Source: CAWAQA01 sp963784065
Lineage (GTDB): Bacteria > Acidobacteriota > Vicinamibacteria > Vicinamibacterales > UBA2999
Length of the DNA: 64,000 bases
Reading direction: 5' to 3'
Assembly: GCA_963784065.1 (NCBI GenBank)
Contig: CAWAQA010000004.1
Span: 124,001 to 188,000, forward strand
Positions 27,174-38,273 of the stretch are shown here, piece by piece; positions within the stretch are counted from its first letter, which is position 1, and the number at the start of each line of letters is the position of its first letter. The notes beneath the pieces are model-generated. The model saw only the letters and a list, made by a program, of their open reading frames with translations, ran no database searches and was not told the DNA's origin. Both the position numbers and the translations under genes were made by a program.

Positions 27174-28434
27174 ATGTCGACACTGCTGATCGAAGGCGGG
27201 CATCGCCTCGAGGGCCGCGTGGCCGTCGAGGGCAACAAGAACGCCGCGCTGCCGCTGCTCGCGGCGTGCCTGCTCACCGAAGACGAGTGCGTGCTGACCA
27301 ACGTGCCGCGGATCGGCGACGTCGAGGTGATGGCGCGCCTGCTCCTCGACCTCGGCGCCGAGGTCGACGGCATCGGCAGCACCACGCTGCGCGTGCGCGT
27401 GCCGCGCGTGCGCACCCATGCGCCGGACCGTGCGCTCGTCGGCCGCGTTCGCGCGTCCGTGCTGCTGCTCGGGCCGCTGCTCGCCCGGACCGGCACGCGC
27501 GAACATCGCGCCGCCCGGTGGCGATTTTCCCGCGCGGCGGACGATTTCGACGCACCTCGAGGCGCTGGCGGAAATGGGCGCGCGGCAGGTCGAGTCAGAC
27601 GGCCACGCGCTGGAGGCGCCCGACGGGCTGAAGCCGGCGTCGATGTATTTGTACGAAGCGTCGGTGACCGGCACGGAGACCGCGCTGCTCGCGGCGGCCC
27701 TCACCCCCGGCGTCACCGAGATCCGCCACGCCGCAACCGAGCCGCACGTGGTGGAGCTCTGTCAGTTCCTCGGGAAAATGGGCGCTCATGTCTCGGGCAT
27801 CGGCAGCTCGAAGATCCGCATCGAGGGTGTCGCGCGCCTGCACGGCGCCGAGCATCGACTGGGCGGGGACTACATCGAGGCCGGAAGCTGGGCCGTCGTC
27901 GGCGCGATCACCGGCGGCGAAATGGCCATCGAAGGGGCGCGCGAAGAGGACATGGAAGTGGTCGCCGCCGTGCTCACGCGCATGAACGTCGAGTGCGGGG
28001 TGCGCGACGGCGTCTTCCACGTGAAGCCGTCGCGTCCCAGGGCCATCAAGCGCATCACCACCGGTCTCTGGCCGGCGTTCCCTTCCGATCTGGTGAGCCT
28101 CGTCACGGTGCTGGCGACCCAGGCGGAGGGCCGGACCCTGGTGCACGACTGGATGTACGAGCTGCGCCTGTTCGCCCTCGAACAGATGAGCGGCATGGGC
28201 GCCGACATGTTCCTCGCCGACGCTCACCGCATCATCGTCACCGGGCCGACGAAGCTGCGCGGCGGCCGCGTGCTCGACAGCCGCGATCTCCGATCAGGGA
28301 TGTCGTTGATTGCCGCTGGCCTCGCCGCCGAGGGCCAGACACGCGTGCTGCCGCTCGAAACGGTAGAGCGTGGCTACAGCCAGCTCGTCAGCCGCCTGCA
28401 GAAGCTCGGCGCGAAGGTGGCCAAGGTCGAATAA
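27174..28434 (+). CDS. murA: UDP-N-acetylglucosamine 1-carboxyvinyltransferase, Asp variant (frameshifted)
   Basis: First committed enzyme of peptidoglycan synthesis. N-terminal GGHRLEGRVAVEGNKNAALP is diagnostic. The frame breaks near 27494: dropping one base of ACGCGCG gives LLARTGTANIAPPGGDFPARR and the frame to TAA 28432. In that loop the usual catalytic Cys (PGGC, Cys115 in E. coli) is Asp. Asp at this position is known from naturally fosfomycin-resistant MurA proteins. The remaining domain (LWPAFPSDLVSLVTVLATQA, LRGGRVLDSRDLRSGMSL) is normal. About 420 residues. Confidence 0.93.
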
Positions 28435-28452
28435 GGCCGCCGCGGGAGCGTC

Positions 28453-30262
28453 CTACGGTTTCGGCGGGACGATCGGCGCGGCGCCGGCCGGTGGGGGCGG
28501 GGCGGCGGGCTGCTGCGGCTGCGGTTGTGCCGGCGGCGCGGGCTGCTGCGCAGGGTCGGGAGGCGGCAGGATCGGCAGCTCGGGAAGATCGATCACGGCC
28601 GCGCTGCCCTCGCCGCCGACGCGGAACGGCCGGAGATCTTCTTCATCAGGTCGAGCACGCGGATGATCCGCGGCGTCAGTGTCAGGACGATGTCGGTTTC
28701 CTGCGTCTCGCGCCGGGTGTGGCCGAACAGCCGGCCGACGAGAGGGATGCCGCTCAGTCCGGGCACGCCTTCGAGCACGTCGCGTTCGTTGTCGCGAATC
28801 AGGCCGGCGAGGAGGTTCGTTTCCCCGTCGCGCAGCCGGATCACCGTGTTGATCTCGCGATTCCCGAACGTCGGCAGACCGCCGAATCCCGTGCCCGAGA
28901 TGCTCGTCACGATGAGCTTCAGCGCGAGCGAGACTTCGTCGTCGTGGTGCGTCCGCGGCGTGATGTCGATGTTCACGCCGATGTTCTCGTAGTTGAACGA
29001 GGTGATCGGCTGTTGCGCCACGCCGCCGGTGGCGATGGGCGCAAACACCGTGACCGGCACCGGCACGCGTTCGCCGAACCGCGCCTGTGCGGCGACGCCC
29101 TCGGACGTCCGCAGCTGTGGGCTCGCCAGCGTGCGCGTGTTGGAGTCCGTCTGCAGCAGCCGGTAGATCAGCCCGGGCAGGTTGGTCAGGAAGACGTCCG
29201 ACTGCGTCAGGCTGCGCAGGTCGCGCAGCGTCATCCCTTCGCGGTTGACGTCGGCCTGCCCGATGACGCCCGCTACGCCGGGTGAGCCGATCTGAAGCCC
29301 GTACTCCAGCAGCCGCGTGCGATCGACCTCGAGCAGCTCCACGTCGATGACGACCTCGGGCCGCGCCTTGTCGATCGCCGAGATCAAACGCGCCGCTGCC
29401 GTCACCCGCTCCGGCGTGTCCTTGATCGAGAACGCGTTGGTCGCCGCGATCGGCGCGATGCGCCGCGCGTCGATGACGATGCGAAGCAGGTCGATGGTTT
29501 CCTTGAGGTCGGCGTTGCTCAGGTAGAACGTGCGGACGATCTCTTCCTGGTACTCGCGTCGCTTCGCCGGCGTGTCGGGAATGATCGTGATCGTCCGCTG
29601 CGCCGGAGACGCGGTAGAAGTTGCGCGTCGCGGTGGAGAGCGACGTCGAGCGCGTCATCGAGCGTGGTGTTGCGCAGATCGATCGTGATCGGCTGGTCGC
29701 GGAACTGCGGATCGAACACGACGTTGACGTTGGCGAACCGGGCGAGCGCCGTGTAGATGTCGCGCGTGCTGGCGTCACGGAAGGTCAACGAGCCGGGCAG
29801 CCGCACGCCCTCGGGCAGATCGAGGCCGGGCGGTGGCAGGTCACGCGCGCGCGCGATCAGCGTCTCGAGTTCGGTCTTGCCCTCGCGGGCAACGGCGATC
29901 TTCGTGCGCAGCTGCGTGCGCACGTCGTTCAGCAGCTCTGCAACAGCGGAGTCGCCGGGATTGAGCTCGGCGGCCAGCTGCAGCTCGATCAGCGCTTCGT
30001 CCAGCCGGCCCGCGGCGATGAAGCGCCGCCCGCGGGCGAAATGATCGATCGCCGCGCGCAGCTTGGCGCGGTCGAGCGCGTAGCGGGCATCGCGATTGTC
30101 GGGATCGGCCTCGAGTGCCTTGTTGTATTCGAGGACCGCGCGGTCGTAGTCCTGTGCCTGTTCGGCACGTGTTCCTTCGCGCAGGGCACCACCCGTCGCG
30201 CAGCCGGCCGCGATCAGTGTCAGCGCCAGCAGCGGCGCGAGTCGCCTAGTTGCGAGTGCCAT
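28453..30262 (-). CDS. TPR-containing secretin, GspD/PilQ-like lipoprotein (frameshifted)
   Basis: About 600 residues. Signal with lipobox (LALTLIAAGCATG), two or three TPR units (AQDYDRAVLEYNKALEADP), an STN domain (GSLTFRDASTRDIYTALARF), an N1-like domain (RTFYLSNADLKETIDLLRI) and a secretin domain (VIDVELLEVDRTRLLEYGLQ, SPQLRTSEGVAAQ, DIVLTLTPRIIRVLDL), then a Pro-rich tail. Two one-base insertions near 29600-29640 and one deletion near 28655 are needed to join the frames. It could be the outer-membrane gate of a type II-like system; no other gsp genes are adjacent. Confidence 0.8.
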
Positions 30263-30896
30263 CAGTGATGACGTCTACACCCCGCGGAATCCGGAACTCG
30301 AACTCCTTATCGGGTATGCCCTGATTCTCCTTCAAATTGCTGAACGTGAGCGTAGATTCTCCACCCTGCCGGTCCCTGGTCGTCAACGCCCGAATCTGGA
30401 GGGTCGCCGGGTCCATCGCCACGACGAGATACTCGTATTCAGGCTCGGTTTTCCGCGGCGTCAGCTTCAGGGCGACCGTGCCCGGGGCCGGATTCTCGGC
30501 GTACGCCGCGCTGAAATCGCGTCCGATGTCGCCCTTGCCGGCCAGGAAGAGCGCGGGCGTCGTCGCCTGGTCGTCCGGCGGGACGTCGCTCACGATGACC
30601 TGGCGGTCCTCCGGGATGTAGGAATACACCTTCACGCCATCGGCCACGAACTCCTTCTTCTCCGGCGCAGTATAGACCCAGCGCATCCGGCCCGGCTTTT
30701 TCACCGAAACGGTGCCGCGCTCCCGCGTCTGCGTGCGCAGCACGCCGCCGCGGTAGCTGTGCACGAAGTCGGCGGAAAAGTCACGGATGCCCTGGTAGCG
30801 CTGCTGGAGCGACTTTGCCAGCGCGTCAGGAGCCGGACGCGCCTGCGCTCCTATCACGGCCGGGAGCAGACTCAGTAGGAGTACCAAGCGCATCAT
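30246..30896 (-). CDS. lolA: Outer-membrane lipoprotein carrier protein LolA
   Basis: A 216-residue periplasmic chaperone with a signal peptide (LVLLLSLLPAVIGAQA). Family features: QQRYQGIRDFSADFVHSY near residue 31, KKPGRMRWVYTAPEKKEFVA near 66 and ALTTRDRQGGESTLTFSNL near 170. It carries lipoproteins to the outer membrane. Its 3' end overlaps the secretin start by 17 nt, so the lipoprotein secretin and its carrier are coexpressed. Confidence 0.9.
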   Translation of the reverse strand: MMRLVLLLSLLPAVIGAQARPAPDALAKSLQQRYQGIRDFSADFVHSYRGGVLRTQTRERGTVSVKKPGRMRWVYTAPEKKEFVADGVKVYSYIPEDRQVIVSDVPPDDQATTPALFLAGKGDIGRDFSAAYAENPAPGTVALKLTPRKTEPEYEYLVVAMDPATLQIRALTTRDRQGGESTLTFSNLKENQGIPDKEFEFRIPRGVDVITDGTRN

Positions 30897-30929
30897 GAGA
30901 GTGCCTCAGGAATTACGATAGCACGCGAC

Positions 30930-32904
30930 TTACGGATCAGTCGGCGGTCGCCGGGCGAACGCCGGCGAGACCGCGCCGAGGAGGCGATACCGGCGTTCCG
31001 GGGCGAACAGGCTTGCCGCATACACCGGTGCGGACGCCCGGCCGTCGCGGCCTATCCATACGAGGTTTACGCCGCGCTCGAGTATTTGGATGTGGTCACG
31101 GCCGCGGAGGACGTGCCCGAAGCCGGGTCGGCGGAACGTATCCGACGGCAGCCACGAGTCCATCCGGACGGTAAAGGGCTCCCCGAGGAGCTGGAAGCTC
31201 ATCGTGAACGGCCGGTCGGACGAGCGATAGACCGCCGGCTGCTCTCCGCTGATGCCCGCAATGAGCTCGAACGCCCGCGGCGTCCGTGGCGGAACGGCGC
31301 CGCGGGTCAACGACGTCAGTGCGGTCGCGACATCCTTCGCGTCCATCTCTTCGTCGGGCGGTGGCGTCAGCAGCGTCATCACATAGGGAACGCCGGCGGG
31401 AATGCGCGCCACCTCGGCTGACAGCGGCAGGACAGGCACGAGGGTGTCTTCGCTGATTGCGAAAAGGGAACCGTAGGTGCTCACGACGTTCGCCGCGGCG
31501 TCGGCGGTGAGCACGATCTCGCGCCCGATCTCCCGCTGGTCCGCGACGAGGAACGGAAAGTGGGGCAGCACATCGCCCAGCCGCGTCCACGTGAGATCCT
31601 TCCGCCGGTGACGCGCCACGTAGAGCAGCACGTTCTCGATCTGCCAGTTCATCTGCGTGACCAGGACCGCGTCAGGGTCGCCGATACCAAGCGTGAGGCG
31701 CGCGATGAGCTGTTCTCCGCGACGGTCGTCGTGGCGATCGACGGCCGGCCAGGTGGACCATCCACGCCAGCCGCAATACAGGACGGCAGCACATGCGACC
31801 ACGATGCGCGCCAGTCGCAGGGGCGTACCTTCAGCTCCGGCTGCCGCCAGGCGTCCGCCGGCCGTGGGAGGGAAACGAACGGCCACACCCGCGCACAACG
31901 CCGCGAGAAAATGCGCGGGCAGGAAGAACACGTGCGAATCGCCGACGTTATAGGTCAACGCGAACAACGTCGTGACGCCGAATGCGCTCAGGACGAGGAC
32001 GCCCCAGGGCGGCGAGAGACTCCACAGCCGCACGGTTCCCACGGCCGCGATCACCAGTCCGACGACGCCGAACTGCTGGCGCGCGTCGAACCACCACATG
32101 GCGAGCCGATCGGATACCTGGCCGGCGCGAATGCCGAGCACCATCGACTCGCGCCAGTCGGCCTTGGTCGTGTCGAACCAGAATGCCGCGACGGTTGGAG
32201 CCCAGCCGGCGGGGGGATCGGGCGCTGACAGCACCGACACGAAGTTGGGCCAGTACTGCAGCGCCCCGACGATCGCCGCCAGCGCAGCGAGACCGACGAT
32301 CGCTGGCCGAAACAGCATCCGGCGCTCCGGCGTCGTCAGCCAGCAGGAACACGGCGAACGGCACCAGGAACAGGATCATCGACAGGTGGTTGCCGAACGA
32401 CGCCGCGTATATGGCGAAGAACACGGCCAGGCGCCCCGTCGTCGGCTTCTGCGCCCAGGCGTGCAGTGCGATGAAGCAGGCGCCCAGGAACGCGAGGTTC
32501 AACGCGTAGACCTCGGCGATGATCGCCTGGCTCCAGAACGTATAGGAAAACGCGAGGATGAGTCCGGCGACGACGCCGCTGGCTGTCGATCCCGTGAGGG
32601 CCGCCGCCAGGTAGGCGAGGAGACCCACCGCGACGGCGGCACAGATTGCCGAGAACAGGTTCAGCGCGCGCGCCGGGTCGCAATTCTCTTTCGGCTGAAT
32701 CCGCGGGCCACAGGCCGCGACGACGAACGGCTTCGCGACGTTGTAATACAGCGGGTAGGCCTGGCGCGCGCTGACCTCGGGCCAGAGGACGGCCGCCTGG
32801 AACCCGCCCGTGTCACCGAGGTCCACACCGGGCAGGAGGGTTTGCGTATACGCCCAGAACGCGATGGTGGCGACTATACAGGCCGTGGCGATCCGGTTAG
32901 CCAC
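30930..32904 (-). CDS. DUF2723-type polytopic membrane protein (frameshifted)
   Basis: About 658 residues with many hydrophobic helices. The N-terminal region (YTQTLLPGVDLGDTGGFQAA, YNVAKPFVV, FWSQAIIAEVYALNLAFLG) matches DUF2723 proteins, a GT-C-like fold possibly glycosylating proteins. The C-terminal part is soluble. The frame breaks near 32338: dropping one G gives FLLLTTPERRMLFRPAIVG. GTG 32904 overlaps the upstream PHP gene by 8 nt. Activity is inferred from fold similarity only. Confidence 0.75.
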
Positions 32905-34143
32905 GCTCGCGCTTGCGCGCGACGAACGCGCGCACCTCGTCCACGCTGCGCGTGTTGAGCACATGCTGCGGCTCGATCCAGCCGCGCCGCGCCGTGCCGA
33001 CACCCCACCGCATCTGCCTGGCGAGCGCTTCGGCGCGATGGCAGTCGCTGTCGACGACCAGCGTCACGCCGGCGGCAACGGCGCGGCGCGCGAGCGGGCC
33101 GTCCATGTCCAGGTGCCCCGGCGCGCCGTCGATCTCCATCGCCGTGCCGCTGCCGGCGGCGGCATCGAAGAGGCGGTCGAAGTCGAGGTCGTACCCGGTG
33201 GAGTGCGCGGGCGAACGGTTGGCCGGATGCGTGATGACGTTGACGAGGGGGTGCCGGATGGCGCGGAGATAGCGCTCGGTGAGCCACGCGCCGTCGTGCC
33301 CGCCGTGGTCGTGGAGCGAGCGCCAGCACGATGTCGAAGCCGACGAGCAGGTCGTCGTCGAAGTCGAGCGACCCGTCGTGCATGATGTCCACTTCGATGC
33401 CGTGCAGGATCTGGATGCCGGGGTAACGCTGGCGCAGCAGCTCGACCTCCGCGCGCTGGTCGGGGACGTCCTCGGCGGCAACCCTTCGCGACGACCACGC
33501 GCGCTCCGAGTGATCGGTGATGGCGATGTACTCGTAGCCGAGCTGTCGCGACGCGAGCACCATGTCCTCCATCGTGTCGCGCCCGTCGCTCCACGTGCTG
33601 TGCATGTGGAGATCGCCGCGGATATGCCCGTCGGAGATGAGGTGAGGCAGCGCGCCGCGTTCGGCCGCCACGATTTCGTCGCGTCCTTCACGGAGCTCAG
33701 GGGGCCACGAACGGCAGCCCCAGCCGGGCGTACAGCTCGTCTTCAGTCGCGATCGGCACAGGCGTCCCGCCGCTCGCCAGGGTGTCGTGGAAGGAGAAAC
33801 CGAGCGGCTGAGCCTTCTCCTGCAGCAGCGCAACATGAGCGCGGGATCCGGTGTGCCATACAAGCGCACTTCCGGCGTGCTCAGGAACGGTCAGCAGCAA
33901 TGTCGCCAGCCCGCGCTCGGTCTGCACCGTTGTCGACGCGGGATCCCGGGTGAGGACGGCGGAGACGCCGGGAAGTTTCGCGAACCCGTCCAGCAGCCGC
34001 CGGTGGCGGCTGAGCGGTGCGATGCCGAGCAGCGATACGTCGCCGATGTCAGGCGAGAAACGCCGCAGGCTTCCGACCGGGGTCAGCGAGTCGGCCGGAA
34101 GTCCGGCGCGTCGTGCTTCGCGGATCAGCGTGGAGGCGAGCAT
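32897..34143 (-). CDS. PolX-derived PHP phosphoesterase with dead polymerase domain (frameshifted)
   Basis: About 415 residues resembling the second half of PolX. It lacks both HhH motifs and begins close to the palm (TPVGSLRRFSPDIGDVSLLG). Where polX has GDIDVLA this protein has GDVSLLG, and ADLRLV has become ATLLLT, so the metal-binding Asp residues are lost. The PHP part is intact: DLHMHSTWSDGRD, ITDHSERAW, HGIEVDIMHDG, VDSDCHRAEAL. Two inserted bases (near 33708 and 33323) are needed to join frames. Probably a nuclease or phosphatase rather than a polymerase. Confidence 0.78.
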
Positions 34144-34173
34144 GTGCGCTCGCCCCAGTGGAATACGCGTCGT

Positions 34174-34372
34174 CAAGGCACAAGGCTCTATGCTCAGTCC
34201 AGCCGGTCGCCGACAGCGGGCCGCTGGCAATGTCCGTGGTGGCGCGTCAACGGGACGAAGGACCGCAACGCCTTACACCGTGCCGCCCCAGGTCACATCA
34301 GTGCCAGCAGCCGATCGCTCAACGGCCGGCCGCGTGAACCTTGTGCATTGTGCCTTGAGCCTCGTGCCTTGC
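34174..34372. repeat. Heptad hairpin element, GCCTTGT word
   Basis: Left arm 34174-34194: CAAGGCA, CAAGGCT, CTATGCT. Right arm 34338-34372: ACCTTGT, GCATTGT, GCCTTGA, GCCTCGT, GCCTTGC. The long loop includes GGCAGCN-like pieces (34200-34230). It lies between the GlsB-like gene and the PHP gene on the minus strand. Confidence 0.75.
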
Positions 34373-34386
34373 ACAAACCGCGCAGG

Positions 34387-34650
34387 CTAGGGCCGCGCCG
34401 TGGTCCGCCTTCCCACCATCATGCGATAGAGCGCCAGCAGGATGACGGCGCCGATGAACGACATCACGAACCCCGCGGCTTCACCCTCGCCATAGAAGCC
34501 AAGCGCCCGGCCGACGAACCCGCCGATCACGGCGCCGGCGATACCGAGGAGCATCGTGACGATGATGCCGCCGGGGTCGCGGCCCGGCATGACGAGCTTG
34601 GCCAGCGCGCCGACGATCAACCCGAAGAGAATCCAACCGAGAATGCCCAT
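34387..34650 (-). CDS. GlsB/YeaQ/YmgE-type small membrane protein
   Basis: An 87-residue protein with three hydrophobic segments and conserved glycines (GWILFGLIVGALAKLVMPG, GGIIVTMLLGIAGAVIGGFV, FVMSFIGAVILLALYRMM). The family, sometimes called transglycosylase-associated, is linked to stress responses but has no known enzymatic activity. ATG 34650 was preferred over TTG 34680 on similarity of the N-terminus. Confidence 0.85.
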   Translation of the reverse strand: MGILGWILFGLIVGALAKLVMPGRDPGGIIVTMLLGIAGAVIGGFVGRALGFYGEGEAAGFVMSFIGAVILLALYRMMVGRRTTARP

Positions 34651-34700
34651 CTGCAGCCCTCCGTCGCCGGACCCCTGCAAGCGGACTGCCCGTACAGGAC

Positions 34701-34723
34701 AAAAGGCCCGCGAGGAGCGGGCC
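34701..34723 (-). terminator. Rho-independent terminator after tRNA-Ala
   Basis: On the minus strand GGCCCGC, a 5-nt loop and GCGGGCC are followed by TTTT. It lies 14 nt downstream of the tRNA. Confidence 0.8.
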
Positions 34724-34736
34724 CTTCAATAATTCT

Positions 34737-34812
34737 TGGTGGACGGCAGGGGGATCGAACCCCTGACCTCTGCATTGCGAACGCAGCGCTCTCCCAGCTG
34801 AGCTAGCCGCCC
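34737..34812 (-). tRNA. tRNA-Ala (anticodon CGC)
   Basis: A 76-nt cloverleaf with encoded CCA. Acceptor GGGCGGC pairs with GCCGTCC (one G-T pair). D arm is GCTC-GAGC, anticodon loop TTCGCAA (anticodon CGC, reading GCG), T arm AGGGG-TTCGATC-CCCCT. Expressed divergently from pfkA. Confidence 0.95.
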
Positions 34813-34952
34813 GTCATGAATGGAGAACTCTTCTTCCTCGCGACGTGATGCACGGGGACATCTTTGTCGGCCGCGAGAACGACGAAGTTTAGCATATATA
34901 CTCAGCATCTGCTTACGACAGCGCTCTGCGCGTACTCCACACTCGCGACCTC

Positions 34953-36032
<1,080 letters not shown>

Positions 36033-36088
36033 AGCGGTCAACGCCAGGCCGACCTGAAGGTCACGAGCCTGAACAAGCCCGAAGCCCG

Positions 36089-36659
36089 CTACTTGTCCGA
36101 GCAGATCCTGATCCTTCTTCGCCTGCAGGTCGTCGATCATCTTCACGTGATCGTCGGTCATCTTCTGCACCTGGTCCAGGCCCTTCCGCTCGTCGTCTTC
36201 CGAGATCTTGTGGTCCTTCAGCAGCTTCTTCAGGCGCTCGTTGGCGTCGCGCCGGACCTGCCGCACGCCGTTGCGCCCTTCCTCGGCCTGCTTGTGGACG
36301 TGACGTGACAGCTCCTTCCGCCGCTCGTCGGTCAGCGACGGGATCGGGATGCGCACGACCTTGCCGTCGTTGGCCGGGTTCAGGCCGAGGTCCGACGCGC
36401 GGATGGCTTTCTCGATCGCACCCATCAACGAGGGATCGAACGGCTGCGCGACGATCAGCGCCGGCTCCGGCACCGACAGCGCGGCCACCTGGTTGATCGG
36501 CATCTTGGCGCCGTAGGCCTCGACGTGGACGCCATCGAGGAGGCCGACCGTGGCGCGGCCGGTGCGGACGTTCGCCATGTCCTTGCGCACGCGCTCGATG
36601 GAGCCGTCCATCCGCGTCTTCACCTCGCCGAACATGCCTTTCAGATCGTTGAAGTCCAT
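36089..36659 (-). CDS. frr: Ribosome recycling factor (stop hidden by frameshift)
   Basis: RRF, about 189 residues, releasing ribosomes after termination. N-terminal MDFNDLKGMFGEVKTRMDGS, NVRTGRATVGLLDGV near residue 30 and RIPIPSLTDERRKELSRHV near 104. The frame as written lacks a stop and would run antisense through pfkA. Dropping one C at 36095 gives DLLGK followed by TAG at 36091-36089. Convergent with pfkA. Confidence 0.93.
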
Positions 36660-36666
36660 ATGCGTA

Positions 36667-37416
36667 TCAACTGGTTGAGACGGTGGTCCCGATGGGCTCA
36701 CCGAGCACCACGCGCCGGACGTTGCCCGGCTCGCGGAGATTGAAGACGACGATCGGCAGCTTGTTGTCCATGCAGAGCGAGATAGCCGTTGTGTCCATCA
36801 CCTTGAGCTGCCGCTCGAGCACCTGCAGATAGGAAATAGTGGGGAACTTCGTTGCATCGGGCACCAGCATCGGATCGGCCGTGTAGATGCCGTCCACCTT
36901 GGTGCCCTTGAGGATGGCGTCCGCCTTGATTTCCATGGCGCGCAGCGCCGCGGCCGTGTCGGTCGTGAAGTACGGGTTGCCGGTGCCGGCGGCGAAGATG
37001 ACCACGCGCCCCTTCTCGAGGTGGCGGATGGCGCGGCGGCGGATGAACGGCTCGGCCACCGCCCGCATCTCGATCGCCGTCACGACGCGGGTGACGACGC
37101 CGTGCTGTTCGAGCGCGTCCTGCAGGGCGAGTGCGTTGATGACCGTGGCGAGCATGCCCATGTAGTCGGCGGTCGCGCGGTCCATGCCGCGCGCGCTCGC
37201 CGCCAGCCCGCGGAAGATGTTGCCGCCGCCGATGACAATCGCCGTCTGCACGCCGAGGCTCTGAATCTCGTGCGACATCGCGCGCAATGCGGGACGCGAC
37301 CGCCGGATCGACCCCGAACTGCTGGTCGCCCATGAGGGCTTCGCCCGACAGCTTGAGGAGAACTCTCTTGTAGATCGGGGAGGCGTTGGCAGACCGGCCG
37401 GTGAGTCGGAGGACAT
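36667..37416 (-). CDS. pyrH: Uridylate kinase (frameshifted)
   Basis: Amino-acid-kinase-fold enzyme converting UMP to UDP. Pieces in order: PIYKRVLLKLSGEALMGDQQ, GVQTAIVIGGGNIFRGLAAS, GMDRATADYMGMLATVINAL and FAAGTGNPYFTTDTAAALRA. One missing base in the CCCC near 37374 and one extra base near 37274 are needed. ATG 37416 lies 11 nt after a TATAAT on the minus strand and has no Shine-Dalgarno. Downstream of tsf and upstream of frr, a conserved order. Confidence 0.93.
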   Translation of the reverse strand: MSSDSPAGLPTPPRSTREFSSSCRAKPSWATSSSGSIRRSRPALRAMSHEIQSLGVQTAIVIGGGNIFRGLAASARGMDRATADYMGMLATVINALALQDALEQHGVVTRVVTAIEMRAVAEPFIRRRAIRHLEKGRVVIFAAGTGNPYFTTDTAAALRAMEIKADAILKGTKVDGIYTADPMLVPDATKFPTISYLQVLERQLKVMDTTAISLCMDNKLPIVVFNLREPGNVRRVVLGEPIGTTVSTS

Positions 37417-37433
37417 CGAGAAGGAGATTATAG

Positions 37434-37520
<87 letters not shown>

Positions 37521-37525
37521 GCGCG

Positions 37526-38134
37526 CTACTCCGCGCCTTCCCCGACCCGGAAGCGGGCAAACCGCGAGACCTGAATGTTCTCGCCGGTCTTGGCGCTCGC
37601 CTGCGCGACGAGCTGCGCGACGGTCACGCTGCCGTCGCGGATCGACGGCTGATCGAGCAGCACGAACTGCGAGTAGAAGCTGCCAAGCTTGCCCTCGATG
37701 ATCTTGTCGAGGACGTGCGCCGGCTTGCCCGTGTTCTCCATCTGCGCGCGATAGATCGCCTTTTCCTTCTCGATCGCCTCGGCAGGCACGTCCTCGCGGC
37801 GCACCCACTTCGGGTCGGCGGCCGCGATGTGCATGCCGACCTCCTTCACGAGGTTCTGGAAGTCGTCGGTGCGCGCCACGAAGTCCGACTCGCAGTTCAC
37901 CTCGACGAGGACGCCAATCCTGCCGCCCAGGTGGATGTAGCTGCCGATCGTGCCCTGCGCCGTGGCGCGGCCGGCGCGCTTGGCCGCCTGCGCCAGGCCG
38001 CGCTTGCGGAGCAGCGTGACCGCTTCGTCCATGTTGCCGTTCGCTTCGGTCAGCGCCGCCTTGCACTCCATCATGCCTGCGCCCGTCTTGTCCCGCAGCT
38101 GCTTGACCACATCTGCCGTAATCGTTGCTGCCAT
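37526..38134 (-). CDS. tsf: Elongation factor Ts
   Basis: A 202-residue nucleotide-exchange factor for EF-Tu. N-terminal KQLRDKTGAGMMECKAAL near residue 11 contains the TGAGMM contact region; core GSYIHLGGRIGVLVEVNCES near 63 with NCESDFVARTDDF. The short form lacking the second core subdomain is common outside enterobacteria. Confidence 0.96.
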   Translation of the reverse strand: MAATITADVVKQLRDKTGAGMMECKAALTEANGNMDEAVTLLRKRGLAQAAKRAGRATAQGTIGSYIHLGGRIGVLVEVNCESDFVARTDDFQNLVKEVGMHIAAADPKWVRREDVPAEAIEKEKAIYRAQMENTGKPAHVLDKIIEGKLGSFYSQFVLLDQPSIRDGSVTVAQLVAQASAKTGENIQVSRFARFRVGEGAE

Positions 38135-38150
38135 TCTCTAACCTCGTCGT

Positions 38151-38218
38151 CTTCGGGCTTCGGGCTCCGGACTTCGGGCCTTGTCTGGGCCGGAGCCCGT
38201 AGCCCGGAGTCCGTAGCC
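38151..38218. repeat. Heptad hairpin element, CTTCGGG word
   Basis: Left arm 38151-38178: CTTCGGG, CTTCGGG, CTCCGGA, CTTCGGG. Right arm 38191-38218: CGGAGCC, CGTAGCC, CGGAGTC, CGTAGCC. The short loop of about 12 nt makes this the most compact hairpin of the set. It lies between rpsB and tsf. Confidence 0.87.
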
Positions 38219-38230
38219 CGTACAAACGAA

Positions 38231-38252
38231 GCGCCGGCCGCGAGGCCGGCGC
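38231..38252 (-). terminator. Perfect hairpin after rpsB, possible attenuator
   Basis: GCGCCGGCC, a GCGA (minus strand TCGC) tetraloop and GGCCGGCGC form a perfect 9-bp stem 22 nt after the rpsB stop. On the minus strand it is followed by TTCGTTTGT, only a weak T-tract, so partial termination or RNA processing is more likely than full termination. Confidence 0.5.
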
Positions 38253-38273
38253 GAGTACACAATCCCCTTCGCC

